NCBI RefSeq assembly: GCF_000760595.1
Contig: NZ_BBNM01000001.1
Span: forward strand, 62,001 to 126,000
Length of the DNA stretch: 64,000 nucleotides
Origin: Acinetobacter soli
GTDB taxonomy: Bacteria; Pseudomonadota; Gammaproteobacteria; Pseudomonadales; Moraxellaceae
Reading direction: 5' to 3'
Part shown: piece by piece, positions 8,037-16,974 of the stretch
How positions within the stretch are numbered: the first letter of the stretch is position 1
How the letters are laid out: each line of letters opens with the position of its first letter
Notes under the pieces: model-generated
The model's database searches: none
The model's input: only the letters and a program-made list of their open reading frames with translations
What the model was told of the DNA's origin: nothing
Position numbers and translations under genes: made by a program

Positions 8037-8055
8037 AATGATAATTATTTTCATT
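8037..8055 (+). promoter_or_regulatory. Fur box
   Basis: The 19-base sequence AATGATAATTATTTTCATT closely matches the Fur consensus of repeated GATAAT/ATTATC units. It lies directly downstream of the predicted -10 element and 7 bases before the receptor start codon, so Fur-Fe(II) binding would block the promoter and the start region. Confidence 0.8.
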
Positions 8056-8062
8056 CGTAAAT

Positions 8063-10231
8063 ATGGATATGAACGCTCCACGCTCCCACCTGTTTAAACT
8101 TTCTGTCGTTGCGCTGGCAATTTCTCAAGTGCAATTGAGTTATGCTGAAGATGCCACACTGCCAGTCATCAAATTGCAAGCAGAATCAAATGCCGAGCAA
8201 AGTTCTGAGCAGACCAAAGCATACATCATAAAAAAAAGCAGCAGTGCCACCAAACTCAACATCGATGCGCAGGAAACACCCCAAACGATCAATGTAGTTA
8301 CACGCCAGCAAATTGATGATTTTAAGTTAAATTCGACGCGAGATGTTTTGGCTCATACGCCTGGCGTAACTGTACTGAATCAGGAAACCGAACGAACGAC
8401 ATATATGTCACGTGGCTATGAAATTTCAAATATCCTTACCGATGGCGTTGGCTTTCCATTAACCAATTACAATTACAACAATACCAACCCAGATACCTAT
8501 TTTTATGATCGTGTGGAAGTCGTAAAAGGTGCAGATGCGCTCAATAGTGCTTTTGGAGACCCTGGTGCAACCATCAATAATATTCGCAAGCGTCCAACTA
8601 AAGATTTTCAGGCGAGTGCAGGCATAAGCTATGGTTCTTGGAATACCCAGCGTTACGAAGCCGATATGTCTGGATCACTGACTTCAGATGGAAGTGTCCG
8701 TGGTCGAGTCATGGGTTACGAGCAAACCGGTGACAGTTATCTCGATAAATACTCACTGGAGAAGAATGGTTTTGCAGGAATTTTAGATGCTGATTTGACA
8801 GAAAGCACCACATTTACAGTGGGTTATAGCGAGCAAAATCATTTACCAAATGCCAATAATTGGGGAGCTTTGCCACTCTTAGATGCTCAAGGTCAACAAA
8901 TCAGTTACAGCCGTAGTTATAACCCTGCACCAAATTGGGCATACTGGGACGGTAAAATCCAAAACGCATTTGCTGAACTCAAGCAAAAACTTGGCGATAC
9001 ATGGACTGCCAAGCTGACCTATAATTATGAAAAAAATAAAAAAGACAGTCGACTACTGTATTACTACGGCTATCCGAATGCTGATGGCTCAAATGTCTCA
9101 CTTTATGCAGGAGGTTATAAGGAAGTAAATCGTCGTAATCAATACAACTTTGACTTGAGTGGCGAATATACGCTCTGGGGCAAAAACCACGAAGCTAGCG
9201 TTGGCTATAGTCATGTCAACAGCAAACAAAAAGATCAGCAATCGACTGGCTTTATTAATGACAGCAATGTGAACAATGACTACTCACAAGGTTATTTAAG
9301 ACAACTTACCACCAATTGGGCCAGTTGGACGCCTCAATCGGTCACATGGTCAGATTTTGCCGAATCTGCTAATTATGAGCAAAACGTCGATTCAATCTAT
9401 GCAGCGACGCGCCTGCATTTATCTGAAAAGCTCAAATTTATTTTAGGTGGTAATTACATTAAGACTGAGAGTAAGGGAATAAGTTACGGTTCAGATATGT
9501 CGTTTAAAGACGATAAGGTGTCACCATACGCAGGCATTACTTATAGCTTTACGCCTGAATACATGGGCTATGCCAGCTATACTTCAATTTTCAGACCGCA
9601 AACAGGGATTGATCAGGCAACCAATCAAGCACTTAAGCCAATCGATGGTAAAAGTTACGAGTTAGGCGTGAAAAGTACATGGTTAGATAATGCATTGGTT
9701 GGAAGTTTAGCCGTATTTAAAACCGAGCAGAATAATTATCCACTGAAATCTTCAGACGGAAATCCACTGAATAGGAAAACGCTAACAAGTGATCTGGAAT
9801 CTCAAGGTGTTGAAGTCACCCTAGCAGGCCAAATCACTGATCACACCAATATAGCATTTGGTTACACACAATTTAGCCTGAAAGATAAAGTCAATGGTGG
9901 ACAAGCACGTACCTATAATCCAAATCAAACCATCAACCTTTTGGCGACCTATACAGTGCCTGCATTGCCAAAACTCAAGCTCGGTGCAGGTTTGCGTTGG
10001 CAAGATGCCACAAAACAATCCGATGTAGGTTTAGGCACCTCTTACCTGATTAAACAAGATGCCTATACATTGATCGACCTGATGGCAAGTTACGATGTGA
10101 ATGAACATTTGAGCATACAAGCCAATGGTAAGAATGTGACCAACAAAAAATATTTAAACAGCTTTCCAGACGGTCAGGCCTATTATGGCGAGCCTGCAAA
10201 TTATACCGTCAGTGTAAAGTTTAAATACTAA
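8063..10231 (+). CDS. TonB-dependent siderophore receptor
   Basis: The 722-residue outer-membrane receptor has a signal peptide ending at about QLSYA (residue 28). A plug domain follows (ETPQTINVVTRQQIDDF, then RDVLAHTPGVTV) with the VEVVKGADALN hallmark of siderophore receptors near residue 153-163. A 22-strand barrel completes it, ending in the aromatic KFKY. The plug type and length fit the FpvA/FhuE group that takes up hydroxamate or mixed ferric siderophores; the actual ligand is unknown. It is the first gene of a four-gene iron operon under a Fur box. No Shine-Dalgarno sequence lies before the start at 8063 or the alternative ATG at 8069, and the 5' leader seems to be only about 20 bases. 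Confidence 0.9.
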   Translation: MDMNAPRSHLFKLSVVALAISQVQLSYAEDATLPVIKLQAESNAEQSSEQTKAYIIKKSSSATKLNIDAQETPQTINVVTRQQIDDFKLNSTRDVLAHTPGVTVLNQETERTTYMSRGYEISNILTDGVGFPLTNYNYNNTNPDTYFYDRVEVVKGADALNSAFGDPGATINNIRKRPTKDFQASAGISYGSWNTQRYEADMSGSLTSDGSVRGRVMGYEQTGDSYLDKYSLEKNGFAGILDADLTESTTFTVGYSEQNHLPNANNWGALPLLDAQGQQISYSRSYNPAPNWAYWDGKIQNAFAELKQKLGDTWTAKLTYNYEKNKKDSRLLYYYGYPNADGSNVSLYAGGYKEVNRRNQYNFDLSGEYTLWGKNHEASVGYSHVNSKQKDQQSTGFINDSNVNNDYSQGYLRQLTTNWASWTPQSVTWSDFAESANYEQNVDSIYAATRLHLSEKLKFILGGNYIKTESKGISYGSDMSFKDDKVSPYAGITYSFTPEYMGYASYTSIFRPQTGIDQATNQALKPIDGKSYELGVKSTWLDNALVGSLAVFKTEQNNYPLKSSDGNPLNRKTLTSDLESQGVEVTLAGQITDHTNIAFGYTQFSLKDKVNGGQARTYNPNQTINLLATYTVPALPKLKLGAGLRWQDATKQSDVGLGTSYLIKQDAYTLIDLMASYDVNEHLSIQANGKNVTNKKYLNSFPDGQAYYGEPANYTVSVKFKY

Positions 10232-10293
10232 GACTTTATGGCCATGAAGCAGCATGCTGCATAGCCAATTGCTGCTTTGGGAAACTGGTTACC

Positions 10294-10587
10294 ATGAAAA
10301 AAACTGCACGTCTCGATTACACATATACCATGGCTGTAATCTATCGATTTATCCTTGCTTTTATAGTGGGTTTTGTTGCAACAGCACTGCTTTCAGTTGC
10401 CCTCACCTCTATTTTAAATTTAGTACAACCCAAAGCAGAGTCGATTTATCTCGCAGGCTTTCTTTCAATATTATTTTATGTATTTTTTGTGATCTTCTCT
10501 TTTTGTATTCATTCACTTGTCAAATTAAGTCTATTCAGTGGCTTAGTTTGCTTATTTTTCTACCTGCTCATTGTAGGAGTAGCTTGA
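10294..10587 (+). CDS. DUF3649 small membrane protein of iron-uptake operon
   Basis: The 97-residue protein has three predicted membrane helices, from about residue 14 to the C-terminus, and no other domain. It fits the DUF3649 family, which is repeatedly found between a TonB siderophore receptor and a PepSY membrane protein. Here it lies 62 bases after the receptor and 3 bases before the PepSY gene. The job is not established; a role in periplasmic or inner-membrane handling of ferric siderophores is inferred from context. The ribosome-binding site is weak (GGAAAC about 13 bases upstream). Confidence 0.75.
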   Translation: MKKTARLDYTYTMAVIYRFILAFIVGFVATALLSVALTSILNLVQPKAESIYLAGFLSILFYVFFVIFSFCIHSLVKLSLFSGLVCLFFYLLIVGVA

Positions 10588-10590
10588 GCC

Positions 10591-12162
10591 ATGCAAAAAA
10601 ATATTCGTCAATCTATGGCATGGTTACATTCTTGGACAGGTCTTTTACTGGGCTGGCTACTTTTTGCAATCTTCTTGATGGGTTCGATGTCGTATTACCG
10701 TCACGAAATCACCATGTGGATGCAACCCGAATTAGCTCAGTACAATGTCGCTCAAGAAACAGCCCTCAAAACAGCCTATCAATATCTAGATGTGCATGCA
10801 TATGATGCTAAATCATGGTATATCGGTGTAGCATCTGAAAAATCACCTGTGAATAATGTGTATTGGCAAAAAGCAGATGGTGGATTTGAACGCAAAACTT
10901 TAAATCCAGCCACAGGTCAAGAGCTGCAATTATCTGCGACCAAAGGCGGTGATTTCTTTTATGAATTTCACTTCCAGCTTTTTGGCGTACCCTATCTGGT
11001 TGGCCGCATCATTGTGTGTATTGCTGCCTTTATCATGTTGATTGCTTTGATTTCGGGCATTATCACGCATAAAAAAATCTTCACCGACTTTTTTACTTTA
11101 AGAACATTTAAATCGCAGCGCTCTTGGCTTGATTTTCACAATGTTTCTTCTGTACTGGCTTTACCGTTTTTTCTGACCATTACATTTACCGGACTGGCTA
11201 TTTTCTTTTATATTTACCTGCCCTGGGGGATGCAAAAACTCTATCCTGACGACCCCTTTCAGTACTTTAAAGAAATTCGTGCTAAAGCTACCGAGCAAAC
11301 TGTTGTACCGAGTACACGCCAAGATTTACCAATCAACACACTGCTTGCTACAGTACATAAAGAATGGGGAAATACAACATTCGATTCTGTAAGCGCGCAA
11401 AACCCGAACACTACACACAGTCAAATTACGTTCACGCAAAGCAAAGATGAAACGATTACCCAAAATCGTCCAACACTGACCTTAAATGCTCAAACTGGTG
11501 AAGTGATAGCCAACACCCGAAATGACAGTGCTATTGCAACATTGAGTTTTGGCGTATATGGCTTGCACATGGCAACTTTTGCACAACCCCTACTTCGCCT
11601 TGCCTTCTTTTTCTCGGGTATTTTGGGGTGTTTTATGATTGTCTCAGGATTATTACTATGGAGCTTAAAACGTCAATTACAAAATAAACAGCAGCGTTTT
11701 CATTTTGGGCATTATTTGGTAGATCGGCTCAATGTGGCGTCATTTGTGGGCTTACCGATTGCTATGCTGAGTTATTTATTTGCAAACCGTTTAACCGATG
11801 TACAGGCTTCTACAGCAAATTATGAAATTATCAGTTTCTTTACTGTCTGGCTCAGTAGTTTTTTGCTGGCGCTTGTTACGCCAAGACAATTACTGTGGAA
11901 ATCACAACTGAGCGTTTTTATTTTTTGTTCGATTTCCCTCGCATGTTTTAATCTGATGTATCTCGTTCAGCACGATTATGTTCATCATATCTCAAGCTAT
12001 TGGATTTTTTTACGTATTGATCTTATGCTGATTGTATTTGCCGGACTGGCTTTGTTTATTTTAAAAAATATTCATCCCATTCAAACGCATGCACACAAGA
12101 AATTAAGTAAAAAAATTCATTCTGCCAAAAACACTAAAAACACTGAGGTCAATGCCTCATGA
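10591..12162 (+). CDS. PepSY-associated TM-helix protein (siderophore-iron reductase-like)
   Basis: The 523-residue inner-membrane protein has an N-terminal helix (WLHSWTGLLLGWLLFAIF), a periplasmic PepSY-type stretch, and several more helices. It carries histidines in the membrane-flanking positions seen in this family (HSW at the N-terminus, EFHFQLF, LDFHNVSS, YGLHMATF). Proteins of this type accompany siderophore receptors, and some are implicated in reducing or releasing iron from ferric siderophores, perhaps through haem. That role is inferred here from family and position. GGAG precedes the start. The stop overlaps the next gene by four bases (ATGA). Confidence 0.8.
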   Translation: MQKNIRQSMAWLHSWTGLLLGWLLFAIFLMGSMSYYRHEITMWMQPELAQYNVAQETALKTAYQYLDVHAYDAKSWYIGVASEKSPVNNVYWQKADGGFERKTLNPATGQELQLSATKGGDFFYEFHFQLFGVPYLVGRIIVCIAAFIMLIALISGIITHKKIFTDFFTLRTFKSQRSWLDFHNVSSVLALPFFLTITFTGLAIFFYIYLPWGMQKLYPDDPFQYFKEIRAKATEQTVVPSTRQDLPINTLLATVHKEWGNTTFDSVSAQNPNTTHSQITFTQSKDETITQNRPTLTLNAQTGEVIANTRNDSAIATLSFGVYGLHMATFAQPLLRLAFFFSGILGCFMIVSGLLLWSLKRQLQNKQQRFHFGHYLVDRLNVASFVGLPIAMLSYLFANRLTDVQASTANYEIISFFTVWLSSFLLALVTPRQLLWKSQLSVFIFCSISLACFNLMYLVQHDYVHHISSYWIFLRIDLMLIVFAGLALFILKNIHPIQTHAHKKLSKKIHSAKNTKNTEVNAS

Positions 12163-12443
12163 TTGATCTCATTGCCTTTTTATTGATTTTACTCGGTATG
12201 TTCTTGCTTTACGCTGTGAGTACAAAACAGATAGAAAAAACCAAAAAATCAAGATTTCATCTACTCACCCGATCGGCATCCATCACCAGATGTATCGCTT
12301 GGTTATGTTTTCTTGCTGCGTGCGGATCACTTACTTATATTTACGGCAACAGCATTGGAATTGTGAGCTGGTTTATTTTTGCAACGCCGCTGGTTTTTTT
12401 ATTGATTTGTACAGTAAACGATCTCAAAGCAAAAGCTAAATAA
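12159..12443 (+). CDS. DUF3325 small membrane protein
   Basis: The 94-residue protein has three membrane helices separated by a short basic loop (KQIEKTKKSR) and fits the DUF3325 family. It is the last gene of the receptor/DUF3649/PepSY operon and overlaps its predecessor by four bases, so translation is probably coupled. GAGG lies ten bases upstream of the start. Its function is unknown and can only be guessed as part of inner-membrane iron handling. The region after it has no clear terminator. Confidence 0.75.
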   Translation: MIDLIAFLLILLGMFLLYAVSTKQIEKTKKSRFHLLTRSASITRCIAWLCFLAACGSLTYIYGNSIGIVSWFIFATPLVFLLICTVNDLKAKAK

Positions 12444-12514
12444 TTGCTTTAGCGTTTTTTTGCATAAGCAAATCATTTTTCATCACAACCATTTATCTCA
12501 AAAAGTCATAAGAT

Positions 12515-13423
12515 ATGCATGTTTTGTGTATTTGGCTGATTAGTGAAATGTTTGGTCCTTTTGAGTTTATTTTGGCTGGTGTGTTGGTAGGGTTTTGTGT
12601 CGGTATTACAGGTGTTGGTGGCGGCTCACTGATGACACCTATTCTAATTAGTTTGTTTAGAATTGAACCGCATATCGCGATTGGTACAGATTTGCTCTAT
12701 GCCGCGATTTCAAAATTTTGTGGATCAATGGTCCATGCTAAAAAGCTCAATATTGTATGGCCAATCGTGCTTTGGTTAGCGGTGGGAAGTATTCCCGCGT
12801 CTTTTGCGACCTCTTGGGTACTTGAGCATTATTTGAGTCAATCTACACATTATAAAGCAGTCTTAACTATGGTATTGGGCTTTATGCTCACGCTTACAGG
12901 TATTTCTATTATTTTCCGCTCACGCATTGAAAAGTTTTTCATGCGCTTTCGTAAGCCAGATACTACTCAAATCAATGCTGAAAACCTCACCACCAATAAA
13001 CGCATTTATGTGGTGATCATGGGTATCGTGCTGGGTGTGTTTGTGACCTTATCTTCGGTAGGTGCTGGTGCCTTTGGAATCATGGCCTTGATTATCATGT
13101 TTCCAAATTTACCCATGATTCGTATTATTGGTTCTGATGTGGTACATGCCGTCTTGCTCACCTCGGTCGCAGGTTTAAGCCATATGAGTGCAGGTAATGT
13201 CGATTTCGTACTCCTGATGTGGTTATTGGTTGGGTCTATTCCTGCCATCATTATTGGTACTTTAATCAGCTCAAAAATGCCAGAAAAACTGATTCGTAAA
13301 ATTTTGGGTATCACCTTGTTTGCTCTGGGTGTCAATTTTATGATCAATCCAGTGAAGGCAAAACCAGTACAAAAACCTGCTGTTGTAGAACAGCACACAC
13401 CTGAAAAAACCACTAAAGTTTAA
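12515..13423 (+). CDS. TauE/SafE-family permease
   Basis: The 302-residue membrane protein has two homologous halves, each beginning with a glycine-rich helix hairpin (GITGVGGGSLMTP near residue 29 and TLSSVGAGAFGIMAL in the second half). This is the signature of TauE/SafE (DUF81) anion exporters or importers for sulfite, sulfoacetate and similar ions. The real substrate is not visible and no sulfur gene is adjacent. The ATG at 12515 is used; a second ATG at 12548 would shorten the N-terminus by 11 residues, and neither has a convincing Shine-Dalgarno sequence. It lies 71 bases after the iron operon but probably is a separate unit. Confidence 0.8.
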   Translation: MHVLCIWLISEMFGPFEFILAGVLVGFCVGITGVGGGSLMTPILISLFRIEPHIAIGTDLLYAAISKFCGSMVHAKKLNIVWPIVLWLAVGSIPASFATSWVLEHYLSQSTHYKAVLTMVLGFMLTLTGISIIFRSRIEKFFMRFRKPDTTQINAENLTTNKRIYVVIMGIVLGVFVTLSSVGAGAFGIMALIIMFPNLPMIRIIGSDVVHAVLLTSVAGLSHMSAGNVDFVLLMWLLVGSIPAIIIGTLISSKMPEKLIRKILGITLFALGVNFMINPVKAKPVQKPAVVEQHTPEKTTKV

Positions 13424-13431
13424 AGGATAGA

Positions 13432-13466
13432 ACGGGTTAATCGATTTTTTTAAACGATTAATCCGT
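13432..13466. other. Hairpin upstream of the DAHP synthase gene
   Basis: The arms 13432-13443 and 13455-13466 pair over 12 bp with one G-U pair around an 11-base AT loop. No T tract follows on the plus strand, so it is not a classical terminator of the permease gene. It sits just upstream of the likely aroG promoter. Confidence 0.5.
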
Positions 13467-13496
13467 GCCAACTATAGCTTTATCATTCTCGTTTCA

Positions 13497-13505
13497 TGGT
13501 ATATT
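13497..13505 (+). promoter_or_regulatory. Putative extended -10 promoter of aroG
   Basis: TGGTATATT is an extended -10 element (TGn followed by TATATT) about 40 bases before the ATG at 13546. The -35 region is weak, as is usual for extended -10 promoters. Confidence 0.4.
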
Positions 13506-13545
13506 CAGTAAACAGAAAACCAGTAAGATCCAGTCAGTGACAGCA

Positions 13546-14637
13546 ATGAATACTTTACAGTCCAATCCAGTTTCACAGCCAGATATCGATGATGTTAACA
13601 TCAAAAGCATTCAACCTCTTGTAACCCCTGCCGAGCTAAAAGCAGAGTTGCCATTGACAGAAAGTGCCTATCAAACCGTATTACATGGTCGTGAAACCAT
13701 TCGTAATATTCTTGATGGTTCGGACAAACGTGTCTTTGTTGTGATTGGCCCATGTTCTATTCATGATCCAAAAGCTGCTCATGAATATGCAGATCGTTTG
13801 AAAGTTCTCAGCGAAAAAGTAAAAGATACGCTTTACATCGTCATGCGCGTTTATTTTGAAAAACCACGTACCACAGTGGGTTGGAAAGGTTTGATTAACG
13901 ATCCAGATATGGACGATTCTTTCAACATTGAAAAAGGGTTACGTATTGGACGCAAACTTTTACTTGAGTTGAATGAAAAAGGCTTACCTTGCGCAACTGA
14001 AGCACTCGATCCAAACTCACCGCAGTATTATCAAGATTTAATTTCGTGGTCAGCGATTGGCGCGCGGACAACTGAAAGCCAAACCCACCGTGAAATGTCG
14101 TCAGGTCTTTCATCGCCTGTAGGCTTTAAAAATGGTACCGACGGCGGTTTGACGGTTGCGACCAACGCGATGCAATCGGTTAAACACGGCCACAGCTTTT
14201 TGGGCCTCAATGAAAATGGTCAGGTTTCGGTTATTCATACCAGCGGAAACCCGTATGCACATGTGGTACTGCGTGGTGGTAATGGTAAACCAAACTATGA
14301 TGCTGGCTCAGTCGCTGAAGCAGAAAACGCCTTGGCTAAAGCGAAAGTTAGCAATAAAATCATGATCGATGCCAGCCATGCGAACTCAAACAAAGACCCG
14401 TACTTACAGCCTCTAGTTCTAAAAAATGTGACCGAACAGATTTTAGAAGGCAACAAATCGATTGTTGGCCTGATGGTTGAAAGTCACTTAAAAGGTGGAC
14501 GTCAGGATATTCCTGAAAATCTGTGTGACTTAGAGTACGGCAAATCCGTTACAGACGGCTGTATCGATTGGGACACCACTGAACAAGTGTTACTTGAAAT
14601 GCACGAAACGCTCAAAACCGTTTTACCATCGCGTTAA
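13546..14637 (+). CDS. aroG: 3-deoxy-7-phosphoheptulonate (DAHP) synthase
   Basis: This class I DAHP synthase condenses phosphoenolpyruvate and erythrose 4-phosphate, the first step of the shikimate pathway to aromatic amino acids. From the chosen start it has 363 residues, close to E. coli AroG (350). VVIGPCSIHDPKAA carries the conserved metal-ligand Cys, EKPRTTVGWKGLIND is the PEP-binding region, and DASHANSNKDP carries the metal-binding His. A GTG-started form with 27 more residues is possible, but the extra stretch does not look like the family, and the ATG start MNTLQSNP fits relatives. Which aromatic amino acid inhibits it cannot be told. It ends at a strong terminator shared with the TerC gene. 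Confidence 0.92.
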   Translation: MNTLQSNPVSQPDIDDVNIKSIQPLVTPAELKAELPLTESAYQTVLHGRETIRNILDGSDKRVFVVIGPCSIHDPKAAHEYADRLKVLSEKVKDTLYIVMRVYFEKPRTTVGWKGLINDPDMDDSFNIEKGLRIGRKLLLELNEKGLPCATEALDPNSPQYYQDLISWSAIGARTTESQTHREMSSGLSSPVGFKNGTDGGLTVATNAMQSVKHGHSFLGLNENGQVSVIHTSGNPYAHVVLRGGNGKPNYDAGSVAEAENALAKAKVSNKIMIDASHANSNKDPYLQPLVLKNVTEQILEGNKSIVGLMVESHLKGGRQDIPENLCDLEYGKSVTDGCIDWDTTEQVLLEMHETLKTVLPSR

Positions 14638-14647
14638 TTTCTTATAT

Positions 14648-14680
14648 AAAAAAAGCTCTCATTCATGAGAGCTTTTTTTT
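14648..14680. terminator. Bidirectional terminator between aroG and the TerC gene
   Basis: The 12-bp perfect stem AAAAAAGCTCTC/GAGAGCTTTTTT has a 6-base loop and is flanked by A and T tracts, so it can stop transcription from both convergent genes. Confidence 0.9.
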
Positions 14681-14690
14681 ACATTTCAAA

Positions 14691-16220
14691 TTAATCAGTT
14701 GGATATATAATTTTCACTAATTTGATTCGATTGCCGTCCATTTCAATCACTTCGAAGTAAATTGTTTCGTACACAATCGAGGTACCCACCTGCACTTCTG
14801 TTTGGGTCTTGTCTAAGATTAAACCTGCCACACTGATATAGTCAGCATGATCTGGCATCAGCTCAATCATGCCCAGCTCCAATTCAAGCTGGTAAAGATC
14901 TAATAAACCATTGGCATGCCACGTACGCTCATCGACTTTAATCAAATCCAGTTGTTCGTCGGCATCTGGAAACTCACCCGCAATCGCTTCAAATACGTCT
15001 AGCGGTGAAATCAAACCTTGTACCACACCAAATTCATCACTGACCAAGACCAATGAACCTTTTGAGGTTCTGAGTGTATTAATTGCATCAATCACTTTCA
15101 TTTTTTCAAAAATGAAAATTGGTCGCTGACGTTTGAGTACATTCGAAAGTTCATCTGCATCATCTAAGGCATCAATCAAATCCTTAGCACGTGCAATTGT
15201 AATGACTTTATCCAGACTTCCTCGACATACCGGAAACAGACTATGTGGCACTGAGAGAATTTGTTCGCGGATAACGTCATGATCTTCATCGATGTTGATC
15301 CATGAAATTTGCGTGCGAGGCGTCATGATCGAGGCCACCGAGCGTTCTGCAAGTGTCAATACACCTCCAATCATATAACGCTCTTCACTCACAAACAGGC
15401 CATCCGTATCTTTTTTATCAATTGGCGTACTGATTTCGTCTTTTTCACCCATCAGTTTAAAAATTGCATTTGCAGTCCGATGACGCAATGGAATTTTGGC
15501 TTGATGTTTTTCCACATTACGCTGCGAAAACTGATTAAAGGCTTCAATCAAAATTGCAACGCCAATACCCGAATAGATATATCCTTTTGGAATATGGAAA
15601 CCAAAACCTTCTGCAATCAAGCTAATGCCGATCAGCAACAAGAAGCTTAAGCACAAGATTACTACAGTTGGATGTCGGTTAACAAAGTTAGTCAATGGTT
15701 TAGATGCGATGAGCATGACAATGACGGCAACAACAACGGCTGTCATCATGACATAAATGTTATCGACCATACCGATCGCGGTAATGACAGAATCTAAAGA
15801 GAATACTGCATCAAGTACAATAATCTGCGTTACCACTGCCCAGAAACTGGCATAGGCCACTGAAGAATTTGTTTTGATTTCAGGTTTGCCTTCCATTTTT
15901 TCATGCAGTTCTGTAACAGCCTTGTACACCAAAAATAATCCACCAAAAAGCAGAATTAAGTCGCGACCGGAAAAACTGTAATCGAAGATAAAAACCAAAG
16001 GTTTGGTTAAAGTGACAAGCCATGAAATGACAGACAATAATGCCAAGCGCATGACCAAAGCCAATGAAAGGCCAATCACGCGTGCTTTATCACGTTGTTC
16101 AGGAGGTAATTTGTCGGCCAAAATGGCAATAAAAACGAGATTATCAATCCCTAAAACAATTTCCAATACAATTAAAGTAAGCAGCCCCACCCATATTCCT
16201 GGATCTAAAAGAAACTCCAT
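14691..16220 (-). CDS. TerC-type membrane protein with CBS and CorC/HlyC domains
   Basis: The 509-residue protein fuses three parts. Residues 1-240 are a TerC membrane domain of about seven helices with the acidic motifs [12 protein letters not shown] and [17 protein letters not shown] pair follows at about 300-420 ([25 protein letters not shown]). A CorC/HlyC transporter-associated domain ends it at about 430-505. This layout matches YegH/YoaE-type proteins of E. coli. TerC proteins are linked to metal ion export, including manganese, and to tellurite resistance in other settings; here the ion is unknown. The start has GGAG nine bases upstream. The gene is monocistronic. Confidence 0.85.
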   Translation of the reverse strand: MEFLLDPGIWVGLLTLIVLEIVLGIDNLVFIAILADKLPPEQRDKARVIGLSLALVMRLALLSVISWLVTLTKPLVFIFDYSFSGRDLILLFGGLFLVYKAVTELHEKMEGKPEIKTNSSVAYASFWAVVTQIIVLDAVFSLDSVITAIGMVDNIYVMMTAVVVAVIVMLIASKPLTNFVNRHPTVVILCLSFLLLIGISLIAEGFGFHIPKGYIYSGIGVAILIEAFNQFSQRNVEKHQAKIPLRHRTANAIFKLMGEKDEISTPIDKKDTDGLFVSEERYMIGGVLTLAERSVASIMTPRTQISWINIDEDHDVIREQILSVPHSLFPVCRGSLDKVITIARAKDLIDALDDADELSNVLKRQRPIFIFEKMKVIDAINTLRTSKGSLVLVSDEFGVVQGLISPLDVFEAIAGEFPDADEQLDLIKVDERTWHANGLLDLYQLELELGMIELMPDHADYISVAGLILDKTQTEVQVGTSIVYETIYFEVIEMDGNRIKLVKIIYPTD

Positions 16221-16974
16221 CTTTAGATCTCCATCTTCTTATTTAAGGATGAGTAACACAATAACCTACACGGCGACGGATCCATATGGATAACCTCTAC
16301 TTTTGAAAAACTTAAAATCATTATGCATAATTTTTTAAGGTTTTTTTAATTTTTTTGTGATTTTTAAATATTTTTTTACGTTCAATTTTTTAATTAAAAA
16401 CAACTTATCGTATTTCTTTGTAAAACTGACAAAACAATCATTATTGAGTCGATCAAGTCTTTAAATCACCATTTATTTCACAAATTTTATTCATGTAAAT
16501 ACACTCAAGATGATTTTAAGTCAGCTTATTGATCAGTTTTTCTAATCAATTACTTGACATATGAAGTTGTTAAAATATTAAAAAATATGATCAATCTCTC
16601 AAAGTTACAAAATAATGTTTTAAGCATCAAATAAAAAGTAGAATTCATAAATTATAAAATCCGATAATGATTAAATAATAAACAATATATCAATTTGATA
16701 AATATGGGAATTTTAATGAAAAAAATTGTGGGAATTTTATCATGAGTTAAATTATTATTTAATTTATCTATATATTTTGTGTAATTTTTATAGCAAGAAA
16801 ATTACTCTACTTTTACAATTTTTATTTAAGGCAAGCTTAAATAATTTCTTTAAAGAATGACCAGTTAGGTTATATATTTTAAGCGCAAATTGAAAAAAAT
16901 ACGTTGCTTATAATTCAATATTTAAAATAAGATTACATTAAGGGATGAAAATTAAAACTGTTGAGGATGCAGGT
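16221..16974. other. Long AT-rich intergenic region
   Basis: About 750 bases without a supportable gene lie between the divergent TerC and MarR genes. Most of it is visibly richer in A and T than the genes around it, with many short T and A runs. A 12-bp palindrome (ATCCATATGGAT) sits at 16280-16291 near the TerC start, and a TATAAT hexamer at 16909-16914 may be the -10 of the MarR gene. No tRNA, IS end or repeat array was recognised. It could be a horizontally derived remnant, an H-NS-type silenced region or a regulatory leader. Confidence 0.5.

Noticed and set aside
10254..10805. A 183-residue open frame over the DUF3649 and PepSY gene starts
   Set aside because: It has a Cys- and Ser-rich random-like sequence, and it covers two well-supported genes in another frame.
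13465..13545. A GTG start 27 codons upstream of the aroG ATG
   Set aside because: The extra residues do not look like the family and would cover the promoter; the ATG at 13546 fits relatives.
16221..16330. A possible yybP-ykoY manganese riboswitch upstream of the TerC gene
   Set aside because: TerC genes sometimes have this riboswitch, but I could not find its conserved core sequences. The region offers only a short palindrome.
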